A stretch of DNA of 64,000 nt from Deltaproteobacteria bacterium (GCA_019912665.1 JAIOIE010000006.1:434001-498000), one strand, 5' to 3'. Counted from the stretch's first letter, positions 42,385 to 50,800 are shown. Notes: a model not told the origin generated them from the letters alone. A program made the numbers and translations.

Positions 42385-44022
42385 CTATCTGATACTGAGG
42401 AGTGTCTCAAGCATCTGGTCGACCGTCGACATGACCTTTGCCGCCGCCTCGTATGCCCTCTGGAGCTTCACGAGGTTTATGGCCTCCTCCTCTATGGAGA
42501 CCCCGGATACCGAATCCCTGGCGGCCCGGAGCTCGGACATGTATATCTTCTGCGCCTCGGCCCTGGCCTTCGCGTTGCTGGCGCTGGTCCCCAGATCCGT
42601 GACCACCCTGTTGTAGAAGCTCCCGAACGAAGCGCCGTTTATAGACCCCTTGTCCCTCAGCTCTGCGAGCGCAGTGGCGTTCGTGTTGTCGCCGGGGATG
42701 CCGGCGGACGTGGAAGAAGCCGCGATCTTGTCAGGGTCTGTGACCGCTACGGAGAAATCCCTGGCCGCGTTCTCGGTGGCGCTGACCATGAACTTGTCCC
42801 CCGCCGCAGGCGGGCGCGTGCCGTCGGTTATGGTGACGCTCAGGCCGTCGAAACCTATCGCCGAGCCCGATGTATAAGCGCCGGTCGCTACAACGCTATT
42901 TTGCCCGATATTGAATACCGTATACGCGCCGGGCCCGGAAAACCGTATCTCATAGTCGTCGAGCGTAACCTGGCTCAAGTCGGTTATGGCGCCCCCTGAT
43001 ATGACCGCGCCGCCCTGGTTTGTGCCCGCGGACCTCGTGGACACGGAAAGGGGGGTGAAGAAATCGACCCCGGTCGAGCCGTCAAGGCCCCATCCGGCCG
43101 AGTGCTGAAGATTGACCTCCTTTACGAGAGATGCCGCAAGGAGGTTTATCCTGGAGTGGGCGTCCTTGAAATACGCGTATCCGTCGATGTCGCCCTTTAT
43201 GCTGCCGCTCGAAATCCTCGACTCGATGGACGCGCCGTTCAGGTAGAGCTTGAAGGAATCAGTGGAGTCCGGGTCGGTCCCTGCCGTCATCTCCGAGCTC
43301 TTTACGCCCGCGACTATGAAGGAGCCGCCGAGGAAGACGTCTACCTGGCCCTGCTCGTTCTCGGCTACCGATACGTCAACGAGCTTCGAGAGGTCCTCCA
43401 GGAGGACGTCCCTCCTGTCCCTTAAGTCGTTCGCGTCCATCCCGGAAAGCTCTGTAGCCGATATCTGCTGGTTGAGGCCAGCTATCTCGGAGGCTATCCC
43501 GTTTATCTCGCCGACCTTGGCCTCTATAGAGCCCCTTATATTCGATATGTTGTCCCTTATCGCGCTGTCGACGGAATTTATCGTATCAGCGAGGACGGTG
43601 GCCCTTGCAATGAGAGACGACCTCTCGCCGTAGGACGACGGGTTCGCCGCCAGCTCCTGGAACGAGTTGAAGAGGGCGTCGAGCCTGGAGCTCAGGCCCG
43701 AGCCGTCGAAGTCGTTCAGTATCGATTCGAGCGCATAGAGGTGGCGGCCCGCGGTCTCGTAGTTCGAAAAGAGCGATACCGCGCTCCTTAACTGGACCGT
43801 CTGGAAGGAATCATAGACCCGCTCTATGGCCGTGACGCTTACACCCGTGCCGAACTGGAGGCCCCCGAAGGTGACCGGGTTATTCGCCGCAAGGACGGCC
43901 CGCTGCCTCGTATACCCTTCAGTGTTGGCGTTGGAAATATTGTGTGAGGTGACGTTCAGGGCCTTCTGGCTGGTCATGAGGGCCGATTTGGCAATATTGA
44001 AAACACCGTTCAGGCTCGACAT
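42385..44022 (-). CDS. flgK: Flagellar hook-associated protein FlgK
   Basis: 545 residues. The N-terminus SLNGVFNIAKSALMTSQKALNVTSHNISNANTEGYTRQRAVL and the C-terminus SGVSIEEEAINLVKLQRAYEAAAKVMSTVDQMLETLLSIR are the terminal helices shared by rod, hook and hook-associated proteins. It forms the hook-proximal junction. The length is typical, and flgN, its chaperone, is directly upstream (2 nt). Confidence 0.96.
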   Translation of the reverse strand: MSSLNGVFNIAKSALMTSQKALNVTSHNISNANTEGYTRQRAVLAANNPVTFGGLQFGTGVSVTAIERVYDSFQTVQLRSAVSLFSNYETAGRHLYALESILNDFDGSGLSSRLDALFNSFQELAANPSSYGERSSLIARATVLADTINSVDSAIRDNISNIRGSIEAKVGEINGIASEIAGLNQQISATELSGMDANDLRDRRDVLLEDLSKLVDVSVAENEQGQVDVFLGGSFIVAGVKSSEMTAGTDPDSTDSFKLYLNGASIESRISSGSIKGDIDGYAYFKDAHSRINLLAASLVKEVNLQHSAGWGLDGSTGVDFFTPLSVSTRSAGTNQGGAVISGGAITDLSQVTLDDYEIRFSGPGAYTVFNIGQNSVVATGAYTSGSAIGFDGLSVTITDGTRPPAAGDKFMVSATENAARDFSVAVTDPDKIAASSTSAGIPGDNTNATALAELRDKGSINGASFGSFYNRVVTDLGTSASNAKARAEAQKIYMSELRAARDSVSGVSIEEEAINLVKLQRAYEAAAKVMSTVDQMLETLLSIR

Positions 44023-44024
44023 GG

Positions 44025-44510
44025 TCAGGCCCCCTTGCTGAGGCGCGAGCCCTTGAAGGCGAAATCCTCGGCCTTGCCGCCGGGCTTGTACGCGCTCGGC
44101 TGAAGGAAATTGCCCAGGAATCCAAGGGTCTTCTTGATGTTATCGAGAGAACTCCGGATGGCGAGGCTGTTGAGGTCGTTAAGCTCCTTTATGCTCGCGG
44201 CAAGGGCGGCGAGCGTCTTAAGGCACTCGCCGAGTTCGGCTCCGCGCTCTCCCCCGCGCTCAACGATGCCATCGAGCGCTGTCCCGTTGTCTGCCGGGAT
44301 GCCAAGAGAAGCGCACGCCTCTTCGATGTGCCTTGTCCTTGCCCCTGCCGTGGCGTTGACCTTTCTTACGAGCCCCTCTTTTTCACCAGCGGCCTCATAG
44401 AGCGCCTTGTAGTCCCTCGCCACTATGGACTCCGTCTCCCTGTGGAGAACGGCTATGAGCTCCTTGCAGAGCCCTATCTCTTTTTTAAGGTGTCCTATGA
44501 GCCCGTTCAT
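44025..44510 (-). CDS. flgN: FlgN-like export chaperone
   Basis: 161 residues, helical, with the FlgN-type N-terminal coiled coil (LKKEIGLCKELIAVLHRETESIVARDYKALYEAAGEKEGLVRKV). FlgN proteins hold FlgK and FlgL before export. The C-terminal third (NIKKTLGFLGNFLQPSAYKPGG) carries the substrate-binding region. Position between flgM and flgK supports the call despite low sequence conservation. Confidence 0.86.
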   Translation of the reverse strand: MNGLIGHLKKEIGLCKELIAVLHRETESIVARDYKALYEAAGEKEGLVRKVNATAGARTRHIEEACASLGIPADNGTALDGIVERGGERGAELGECLKTLAALAASIKELNDLNSLAIRSSLDNIKKTLGFLGNFLQPSAYKPGGKAEDFAFKGSRLSKGA

Positions 44511-44516
44511 GTCGTC

Positions 44517-44831
44517 CTATTTTTTTGCTTGCAGTGCGTCCCTGACCGCCCGCTCTATCATCTTTTCGGCTACCTTGCCGGCGTCTACCTCGTAGCTCCC
44601 CTGGTCCACTTCGTTCTTGAGCTTTACAACCTTCTCGACCCTCATGTCAGGTACCGAGTCAAGGAGCGACTTGGCCCTCTGGAACTCCCTTGCCTTGGGG
44701 GATATGTCTACGCTGTCACCGGAAGCAGCGCCCCCGCTATTTCCGCCTTTTTTGACATTTCCGCTTTCCCCGGCCTTCTTTACGTAATTGTCAGTCCCCA
44801 CGCCGCCGGGCTTTTTGCCGCCGATTTTCAT
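44517..44831 (-). CDS. flgM: Anti-sigma-28 factor FlgM
   Basis: 104 residues. MKIGGKKPGG and a disordered Gly/Ser/Lys N-terminal half are followed by DSVDISPKAREFQRAKSLLDSVPDMRVEKVVKLKNEVDQGSYEVDAGKVAEKMIERAV, the conserved FliA-binding half. FlgM blocks FliA until it is exported through the finished hook. It is the first gene behind a sigma-28 promoter, giving the usual feedback loop. AGGAGG precedes the ATG. Confidence 0.95.
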   Translation of the reverse strand: MKIGGKKPGGVGTDNYVKKAGESGNVKKGGNSGGAASGDSVDISPKAREFQRAKSLLDSVPDMRVEKVVKLKNEVDQGSYEVDAGKVAEKMIERAVRDALQAKK

Positions 44832-44870
44832 GAAATCCTCCTAAAGTGCCTTTAAAATCAACTTACGTCC

Positions 44871-44898
44871 ATATCGGCGGCGTTTTTACAAAACTTTA
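44871..44898 (-). promoter_or_regulatory. Sigma-28 (FliA) promoter of flgM
   Basis: On the minus strand, TAAAGTTT (44898-44891, exact consensus) is followed by 12 bp and GCCGATAT (44878-44871; consensus GCCGATAA). The start lies near 44863, about 32 nt before flgM. It is expected to drive flgM-flgN-flgK-flgL and probably the genes through fliW. Confidence 0.88.
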
Positions 44899-44953
44899 GG
44901 AGTGTGGGTCCTATTTGCGTCAATATTCCGGACAAGCCCGGGCTGAAACAGAC

Positions 44954-45727
44954 TCAGCCGTAAAAAGTGTCAGGATTCAGGGCTATCCCGTTCATCAAGA
45001 CCTCGAAATGGAGATGGGGCCCGGTAGACCGGCCGGTCGAGCCGACATATGCTATGGGCCTGGAGGTATCGACCCTGTCCCCGGCCTTTACGAGGTTTTC
45101 GGCATTATGCCCGTACCTGGTAATATGGCCGTCATCATGGAGCACCTCGACTAGGTTACCGTAACCGCCTTTCAAGCCGCTGAATACTACCCTGCCCGGA
45201 GCGGCAGGGAATACGGGCGTGCCCTCAGCCGCCGCTATGTCGATCCCGTGGTGGAATCTCTCCTCTCCGGTCATGGGGTCTGTCCTCATCCCGAAACCCG
45301 AGCTTACCCTTGAATCTCCCCTGACCGGGAACCGGAATTCCATGTTCCTTGCCGGGGCTTCAGGCGCAAAGGGAATTTGAGCCTCCGGCGCATGATTCGG
45401 GGAATACGCCCTCAAGGGAAGGCTCTTATCCAGGGGAAGAGGCCCGGCACTCGTAAAGTCACGGAGTAGTATCTCACCGAGCCCTATGCCGCCGGCCTGG
45501 GCCATCGCCCTCGAAAGCTCGGCGTCAAGAAGCGAGGTATATATCTCCTCGCCGCTTCCGCCGTGGAAAAGGTCGCCTTTTTTTACCGTCTCCCTCATGG
45601 TCTTAAGCATCTGGTTAATGAACAGGGCCTCGAAATCGGCTACAGCCTTCCTGAGTTCCGTCTGGGTCTCATTCTTTCCGGCCGCCATGCCTTCCCGGGC
45701 TCCGCTTATCGGACTTACGACATTCAT
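44954..45727 (-). CDS. flgJ: FlgJ-like rod-binding protein fused to an M23 endopeptidase
   Basis: 257 residues. The N-terminal rod-binding domain (QTELRKAVADFEALFINQMLKTMRETVKKGDLFHGGSGEEIYTSLLDAELSRAMAQAGGIGLGEIL) is that of FlgJ. A Pro/Ala linker leads to an M23 (LytM) domain with zinc ligands in HHGIDIAA and HLHFEV. Enterobacterial FlgJ carries a glucosaminidase instead. Here an endopeptidase that cuts peptidoglycan cross-links would open the wall for the rod. No signal peptide is present, as expected for export by the flagellar apparatus. Confidence 0.92.
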   Translation of the reverse strand: MNVVSPISGAREGMAAGKNETQTELRKAVADFEALFINQMLKTMRETVKKGDLFHGGSGEEIYTSLLDAELSRAMAQAGGIGLGEILLRDFTSAGPLPLDKSLPLRAYSPNHAPEAQIPFAPEAPARNMEFRFPVRGDSRVSSGFGMRTDPMTGEERFHHGIDIAAAEGTPVFPAAPGRVVFSGLKGGYGNLVEVLHDDGHITRYGHNAENLVKAGDRVDTSRPIAYVGSTGRSTGPHLHFEVLMNGIALNPDTFYG

Positions 45728-45738
45728 TTAGGCCTTCC

Positions 45739-45951
45739 CTAAAGCCCGACTTTTTCGAGGTCGCCGGCTATGTGGATTATGGCGCCCTCGAGCTCCTTGA
45801 GCGCGCCGGGCTCTTCCTGTATCCTCATCGCGAGGCCCATGATGGATACAAGGCCGTTCCTCACATGGTGTGAGATATAACGTTTGCATTCATTCGGTAT
45901 CCTGTGCGAGTTCCTTATCGCCAGTTCCTCGCCTACGACGTCCGCGCCCAT
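45739..45951 (-). CDS. Tiny protein with a histidine-kinase-like H-box
   Basis: 70 residues. KRYISHHVRNGLVSIMGLAMRIQE resembles the phosphoacceptor H-box helix (H-x-x-R-N) of histidine kinases or Spo0B-like phosphotransferases. A second helix, GALKELEGAIIHIAGDLEKVGL, could complete a dimerisation hairpin. There is no ATPase domain. It sits between flgI and flgJ, 11 nt before flgJ. Whether it is phosphorylated is unknown; it could be only a small helical assembly factor. Confidence 0.62.
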   Translation of the reverse strand: MGADVVGEELAIRNSHRIPNECKRYISHHVRNGLVSIMGLAMRIQEEPGALKELEGAIIHIAGDLEKVGL

Positions 45952-45969
45952 TGTGCTCTCACCCGCCTT

Positions 45970-47076
45970 TCAGATTATTTCAAGAGTAGCCTGCAGCGCT
46001 CCCGCAGCCTTTATCGCCTGGAGTATGGCGACGAGGTCGCGCGGGGTCACGCCTATGAGGTTCAAGGCCCTCACCACTTCCCCGAGCGTCACGCTCTCAG
46101 GTAGGACTATGAGCCGGGATTTCTGCTCGTCAACCCCGACCTCGTCAAATGGGACTACGACCGTTTCGCCCTTCGGTGAGAAAGGCTCCGGCTGCGATAT
46201 CGCGTACTGCGTCTTTATTTCTATCGAGATGTCACCGTGGGAAACGGCGACAGTCGATATCCTGACGTTTTCGCCCATTACTACCGTGCCGGTCCTCTCG
46301 TTCACGACTATCCTGGTAACCGTATCGGGGTTTACGTCTATCACCTCGACCTTTGAGATGAAGGCCACGGGGTTCTCGAACCCCTCGGGGAGGTTTAGCC
46401 TTACGCTCCCGGGGTCGACGGCGGTCGCCACTCCTTTCATGCCGAAATACTCGTTTACAGCCCTTGCCACCCTCTCGGCTGTCGTAAAGTCCGGCGAGCG
46501 GAGAGAAAGAAAGAGCTCCTGCCTGCCCGCGATGGAGAGCGGGACTTCCTTCTCTATTATCGCGCCGCCGGGTATCTTGGCGGCGGTCTGATGGTTTTTG
46601 GTTACCCTTGCCGTCTCGGTGCCTGCGGCGAAACCCGCGAGCGCAAGCGGGCCCTGTGCGACCGCGTAGACCGCGCCGTCATGCCCCCTTAACGGAGTGG
46701 CGATGAGCGTGCCGCCCTGGAGGCTCGTCGCGTCCCCGAGCGAGGAGACGACGACGTCTATGCCGGAGCCGGGCTTCGCAAAAGCCTGAAGCTCGGCCGT
46801 TACGAGGACCGCGGCGGTGTTCTTCACCTTTATGCTGCCGGGGTCGAACTTGAGCCCGAGCTTATTCAGCATGTTCGCGATGGACTGGGTCGTGTACACC
46901 GCGCTCGACTTATCGCCGGTGCCGTTAAGCCCGACCACGAGGCCGTACCCGATAAGCTGGTTTGGCCTTACGCCCTCGACATAGGCGATGTCCTTTATCC
47001 GGGCGGCGCCCGCGTCCTGGGCCGCCATCAGAAGGAACGCGATGAGCGTTATGAAAACCCTAAAAAGGCCAGACAT
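45970..47076 (-). CDS. flgI: Flagellar P-ring protein FlgI
   Basis: 368 residues with a signal peptide (LFRVFITLIAFLLMAAQDAGA). ARIKDIAYVEGVRPNQLIGYGLVVGLNGTGDKS and the C-terminal SVTLGEVVRALNLIGVTPRDLVAILQAIKAAGALQATLEII are family landmarks. It forms the bushing around the rod in the peptidoglycan layer. ATG 47076 is chosen for AGGAGG at 10 nt; TTG 47082 is too close to it. It overlaps flgH by 17 bp. Confidence 0.96.
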   Translation of the reverse strand: MSGLFRVFITLIAFLLMAAQDAGAARIKDIAYVEGVRPNQLIGYGLVVGLNGTGDKSSAVYTTQSIANMLNKLGLKFDPGSIKVKNTAAVLVTAELQAFAKPGSGIDVVVSSLGDATSLQGGTLIATPLRGHDGAVYAVAQGPLALAGFAAGTETARVTKNHQTAAKIPGGAIIEKEVPLSIAGRQELFLSLRSPDFTTAERVARAVNEYFGMKGVATAVDPGSVRLNLPEGFENPVAFISKVEVIDVNPDTVTRIVVNERTGTVVMGENVRISTVAVSHGDISIEIKTQYAISQPEPFSPKGETVVVPFDEVGVDEQKSRLIVLPESVTLGEVVRALNLIGVTPRDLVAILQAIKAAGALQATLEII

Positions 47077-47746
47077 TGTCAAGTATCCTCCTGAGCCATC
47101 CCGGCGATTGCCCGTCCGCGACGACGCCGCTTCCGGAATACTCTATCTTCGCGTCCGAAAGGAGTATGGACGGGATCACGTTCTCCTCGTTTATGTCCTC
47201 GGGCCTGGCTATACCGCTCAAGACTATGTACTGCTGCTCGTTATTGACTATCGTGTCCTTCCTGCCTTCGAGGACCAGATTGCCGTTCTGGAGGACTTCC
47301 ACTACCCTTGTCGCGATGACCGCGCTCAATTCGCCGCTCCTGCTGGTCGTGCCGGAGCCGTCGAATTCCGCATCGTAGCTCGACTGCACCTCCGGGCTGA
47401 ACGGCTGCCCCTGGCCGAGGAAGTCCCTCATTCCGAAATTGAGCGGCATGCCGAAGAACCTCGATATGCTTATGTCGTTCGATGAGGCCCTGGCGGTAGA
47501 GGTATTGGCCCCGTTTATGGCGCTCGTCTTCTCGATTATCCTGACGGTCACTATGTCGCCCACGTTCTTGGCACGGAGGTCCTGGAAGAAAGCGTTCCTC
47601 GATGTCTCGCCAGGCCATATGGAGCCTGTCGTCGCCGGGGTATTGCCCCCCTTTACGGGTATCCGGGTCAGGTCTATCTTCCTGGGCTGCGGTGTTGCGC
47701 ATCCAGCGACCAGGGCCATAATGATCATGATTAAAACTTTTTTCAT
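47060..47746 (-). CDS. flgH: Flagellar L-ring lipoprotein FlgH
   Basis: 228 residues. The lipoprotein signal MKKVLIMIIMALVAGC places the lipidated Cys near residue 16. The core NAFFQDLRAKNVGDIVTVRIIEKTSAINGANTSTARASS and GNLVLEGRKDTIVNNEQQYIVLSGIARPEDI are typical. It forms the outer-membrane ring and so indicates a diderm cell. ATG 47746 (TAAGG upstream) is preferred over GTG 47752. Confidence 0.95.
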   Translation of the reverse strand: MKKVLIMIIMALVAGCATPQPRKIDLTRIPVKGGNTPATTGSIWPGETSRNAFFQDLRAKNVGDIVTVRIIEKTSAINGANTSTARASSNDISISRFFGMPLNFGMRDFLGQGQPFSPEVQSSYDAEFDGSGTTSRSGELSAVIATRVVEVLQNGNLVLEGRKDTIVNNEQQYIVLSGIARPEDINEENVIPSILLSDAKIEYSGSGVVADGQSPGWLRRILDNVWPF

Positions 47747-47753
47747 ATCCACC

Positions 47754-48437
47754 TTAGAATTTTATGACTACCCTGCCCGGTCCGGCTACAGTGCCGAGCA
47801 CCTCTCTCCCGTTTGCGGTCTTGACCGATATCTTGGAGCCCTTGTGCCCGTCCTGGGAGGCGATGCCGGTAGACCTAACGGTTATATTCTCGCCATCGAG
47901 CTTAAGAAGGACCTTTTCACCTCTTTTAACTACCACCTCCGGGCCCACGTGCGTCTTCTTTACGACAGAGCCGGCCGTAACCGGCCTTATTGCCACGAGG
48001 CCGGCAACCTCGCTCGCCGAGGCAAAGGAATCCCTGGCCTCTTCGAGCTCTACCCTGGCCACCTTGAGGTCGCCTTCGCTTATCTTCGTACGCACCTTCA
48101 AGGGCTTAAGGGCCAGGACCGCGTTCCTGAAGACCCTTACCCTCGCGCTACCCCAGACCGTCCTCGGTTCCTGCCCCGTCCTTTTTACTTCAAGCTGGTA
48201 AGAGACCTTGCCCGGCTGGGATATCCTCTTCGGGAGCACGAGCCTCATCGAATCGTATTTTGCGGGGCCAAGGCCTGATATATCTATCCCGTCTATCTCG
48301 ATCGCTTCCCCGTCCCAGGGAAGCCCTTTCGCCAGCTCGGCCTTCACGAACGAAATAGCGTCCGCGTTGCTCCCTGCTTCAGCAGGATAAGCGAGGAAGA
48401 GCGAAAGGAACGCGAATATGAGGAGCCTTAGAATCAT
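47754..48437 (-). CDS. flgA: P-ring assembly chaperone FlgA
   Basis: 227 residues with signal peptide (LRLLIFAFLSLFLAYPAEA). The C-terminal SAF domain (LVAIRPVTAGSVVKKTHVGPEVVVKRGEKVLLKLDGENITVRSTGIASQDGHKGSKISVKTANGREVLGTVAGPGRVVI) is complete. It is a periplasmic helper that lets FlgI assemble into the P ring. It lies 3 nt after flgG. Confidence 0.93.
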   Translation of the reverse strand: MILRLLIFAFLSLFLAYPAEAGSNADAISFVKAELAKGLPWDGEAIEIDGIDISGLGPAKYDSMRLVLPKRISQPGKVSYQLEVKRTGQEPRTVWGSARVRVFRNAVLALKPLKVRTKISEGDLKVARVELEEARDSFASASEVAGLVAIRPVTAGSVVKKTHVGPEVVVKRGEKVLLKLDGENITVRSTGIASQDGHKGSKISVKTANGREVLGTVAGPGRVVIKF

Positions 48438-48440
48438 CTC

Positions 48441-49229
48441 TTATCTCTTCATGGATGTGGCGGTCTGGAGCATCTCGTCGGTCGTCTGAATGGACTTGGA
48501 ATTTATCTCGTATGCCCTCTGCGCGGCTATCATGCTGACCATCTCCTCGACCACGCTAACGTTGGACATCTCAAGGAAGCCCTGGGCGAGCGTGCCGAGG
48601 CCGTCGGTCCCTGGCGCGCCGACCGTCGCCTGCCCTGACGCCGCGGTCTCCTGGTAGAGGTTCCTTCCGACCGGCTGCAGGCCCGCGGGGTTCACGAACC
48701 TCGCGAGCTCTATGGTGCCGACCTGCGTGGGTATGGCTATCCCGGGCTGGGTGGCTGAGACGATGCCGTCCGCACTTATGCTAAGGGCTATCGCGTCAGC
48801 CGGTATGGTTATCTGAGGCTCGACCAGGTACCCGTCCGAGGTGACAAGGCGCCCTTCGCTATCGACCTTGAACTCGCCGGTCCGGGTGTACGCCGTGAGG
48901 CCGTCAGGCTTCGCTATCTGGAAAAACCCGTCGCCCTCTATCGCCAGGTCGAGAGGGTTCCCGCTCTGCTTGAAGTTCCCCTGGCTGAAGACCTTCTCGG
49001 TAGAGACGGTCCTTACGCCCTGGCCCACCTGTATGCCTGTCGGGACCATGGTAGATGGCGAGGACGAAGAGCCCGCTGATTTCATCTCCTGGTAGAGGAG
49101 GTCCTGGTAGTCGGCCCTGCTCCTTTTGAAGCCCGTTGTGTTCACGTTCGCGAGGTTGTGGGCGATTATGTCTATGTTCATCTGTTGGGCCTCCATTCCG
49201 GTGGAAGCCGTCCAAAGAGCCCTTATCAT
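48441..49229 (-). CDS. flgG: Flagellar distal rod protein FlgG
   Basis: 262 residues. The N-terminus [45 protein letters not shown], the [16 protein letters not shown] block and the C-terminus [34 protein letters not shown] match FlgG at its usual length. It forms the drive-shaft portion of the rod outside the P ring. Confidence 0.97.
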   Translation of the reverse strand: MIRALWTASTGMEAQQMNIDIIAHNLANVNTTGFKRSRADYQDLLYQEMKSAGSSSSPSTMVPTGIQVGQGVRTVSTEKVFSQGNFKQSGNPLDLAIEGDGFFQIAKPDGLTAYTRTGEFKVDSEGRLVTSDGYLVEPQITIPADAIALSISADGIVSATQPGIAIPTQVGTIELARFVNPAGLQPVGRNLYQETAASGQATVGAPGTDGLGTLAQGFLEMSNVSVVEEMVSMIAAQRAYEINSKSIQTTDEMLQTATSMKR

Positions 49230-49256
49230 CGTCAGATCCTCCTTTTTCCTGCCTTG

Positions 49257-49967
49257 TTAGGACGTCCTGCCTACTTCATCAATGGCCTTTTTGGTCATCT
49301 CGTCCATGCTCTGTATTAGCTTGGTGTTGGTCTCATACGACCTCATGGCCTCTATCATCGTTGTCATGGCCCTTACTGCGTTCACGTTAGAGCCCTCGAG
49401 AAAGCCCTGGTCCACCTGTGTGTCGGGGCTTGCCGGCATCTCCCCCGCGCCGGGCAGCCCCACGAAGTAGTTGCCCTCTCTCCTGAGCTCGGCCGGGTTC
49501 GCGAACGAGACGAGCTTGAGCCTCCCGATCGCGGCCCCGTTCACGTGCATGCCGCCGTTTGAGTCTATTAGCACATCCGGTCCGGTGAGCGTTATCGGAC
49601 CGTCCTCGCCCATGACCCTGTGCCCTTCCTTCGTTACAAGCACGCCCGCGGGGTCGAGCACGAAACTGCCGTCCCTCGTGTACCTTGTGCCGGTCGGGGT
49701 ATCGACCGCGAAGAACCCTTCGCCCCTTATGGCCACGTCGAGCTTCCTGTGCGTCATCTGCGACGGCCCCTGGCCTATGTCCGTCACCACGTCATCGAGC
49801 CTCCCGAAAGTACGGACGCGGAAGGCGTCCGTCATCGAATCCTCGAAAAGCGGCTTCTGTGCCTTGAAGCCGGTCGTATTCACGTTCGCGAGATTGTCGG
49901 TCAGGACCTCCATCCTCCTTTCCTGGAGCACGGCGCCTGAGAGCGCGACGAATATCGATTTATCCAT
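49257..49967 (-). CDS. flgF: Flagellar proximal rod protein FlgF
   Basis: 236 residues starting [43 protein letters not shown]. The HRKLDVAIRGEGFFAVDTPTGTRYTRDGSFVLDPAG block and the C-terminal RAMTTMIEAMRSYETNTKLIQSMDEMTKKAIDEVG are those of a rod protein. It resembles FlgG but is shorter. AAGGAG precedes ATG 49967. It is the first gene behind the sigma-54 promoter at 49996-50011. Confidence 0.93.
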   Translation of the reverse strand: MDKSIFVALSGAVLQERRMEVLTDNLANVNTTGFKAQKPLFEDSMTDAFRVRTFGRLDDVVTDIGQGPSQMTHRKLDVAIRGEGFFAVDTPTGTRYTRDGSFVLDPAGVLVTKEGHRVMGEDGPITLTGPDVLIDSNGGMHVNGAAIGRLKLVSFANPAELRREGNYFVGLPGAGEMPASPDTQVDQGFLEGSNVNAVRAMTTMIEAMRSYETNTKLIQSMDEMTKKAIDEVGRTS

Positions 49968-49995
49968 CAGATGACTCCTTTTGATACGATGACGT

Positions 49996-50011
49996 TGCAA
50001 CCGCCGTGCCA
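49996..50011 (-). promoter_or_regulatory. Sigma-54 promoter of the flgF operon
   Basis: Minus-strand TGGCAC-GGCGG-TTGCA (50011-49996) matches the -24/-12 consensus fully. The start lies near 49985, about 18 nt before the flgF ATG, with the ribosome-binding site AAGGAG inside that short leader. Confidence 0.88.
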
Positions 50012-50128
50012 AACCGAAAAACCGTGCGTCATTTGAAAAACCGCGCTTCTACCAGCGATAAAGGTGGACTATTTTTCCCGTCACGGAACTTTTTTCCGCT
50101 CTATCAGCTGTTAAAAAGCAGCCTGACA

Positions 50129-50150
50129 GGCAATCCATGGACGGATTGCC
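50129..50150. promoter_or_regulatory. Candidate enhancer-binding site of the flgF promoter
   Basis: GGCAATCC-N6-GGATTGCC is a perfect 8-bp inverted repeat. It lies 118-139 bp upstream of the -24 element, where RpoN-dependent activators of the FleQ/NtrC type usually bind. It is in non-coding DNA. The activator is not identified in this window. Confidence 0.5.
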
Positions 50151-50218
50151 AAATTGCGAGACTTGAAAAATCGAGCAGTTTGTCAGATTTGGACTGATTC
50201 ATTCAGGCCAAAATCTTA

Positions 50219-50249
50219 GTTGAAAAAGTCCTGGATGGATTTTTTCAAC
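50219..50249 (-). terminator. Stem-loop after the DUF2802-like gene
   Basis: GTTGAAAAAGTCC (50219-50231) pairs with GGATTTTTTCAAC (50237-50249), with one mismatch. A/T-rich arms make it a plausible bidirectional terminator. It lies 6 bp past the stop of the gene at 50256-50666 and upstream of the flgF regulatory region. Confidence 0.5.
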
Positions 50250-50255
50250 ATCCTG

Positions 50256-50666
50256 CTAGAGCCGCTTAAGCGAGCATAAAAGCTCGGCCTCGCCGTTAAA
50301 GAGCCCCAGCACCTTCGCTATCTCATTCACAGGGACTCCGGAGCTATGCATCATGAGCGCCTTTGAGTATACGTCTTCAGTCCGGCCCTCCTGGGTTCCG
50401 CCCCGGTATTGGAGAGCGCTTAACGGTTCAGCCTCAAGCGCGGCCCTTTTCCCTGAGAGGCCCGCCTCGGTTCGCTTTATCTCGGAGCCTAGCGCCAATG
50501 CGGTCCTCCGCATTTCAGTAAGTTCTGTCCTCAGCTTTTCAAGGTCGGCCGTCCCGGTATGCGCGGCAGGCGCCGGCACGGCGCCCCTCCTGCAGAGCAG
50601 TATGTAGAGTATTCCGCCCATGAAGGCGATATTGATTACAAGGAGGACGACTGCCCAGATGAACAT
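50256..50666 (-). CDS. Membrane-anchored DUF2802-like protein
   Basis: 136 residues. One N-terminal membrane helix (WAVVLLVINIAFMGGILYILLC) is followed by a coiled coil (LEKLRTELTEMRRTALALGSEIKRTEAGL) and a C-terminal helix-turn-helix-like segment (YSKALMMHSSGVPVNEIAKVLGLFNGEAELLCSLKRL). This plan matches DUF2802-type proteins often encoded in flagellar and chemotaxis regions. The function is unknown. A sigma-54-like promoter lies about 70 bp upstream. Confidence 0.75.
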   Translation of the reverse strand: MFIWAVVLLVINIAFMGGILYILLCRRGAVPAPAAHTGTADLEKLRTELTEMRRTALALGSEIKRTEAGLSGKRAALEAEPLSALQYRGGTQEGRTEDVYSKALMMHSSGVPVNEIAKVLGLFNGEAELLCSLKRL

Positions 50667-50733
50667 GCGAGACCTCTAACCCGATTGATTTTGCGGGGCC
50701 GGACACCGGTCCCGTAAGCCGGTTCGGTAAAAT

Positions 50734-50749
50734 TGCAAAACCCGTGCCC
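50734..50749 (-). promoter_or_regulatory. Sigma-54-like promoter of the DUF2802-like gene
   Basis: Minus-strand GGGCAC-GGGTT-TTGCA (50749-50734) differs from TGGCAC-N5-TTGCA only at the first base and keeps the essential GG and GC pairs. It lies just downstream of the chemotaxis-operon terminator. Confidence 0.65.
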
Positions 50750-50800
50750 TTCATCTTTCAGGTGTGATTGTGCCGGATAAGAGGTAATAAGCCTGAAATG

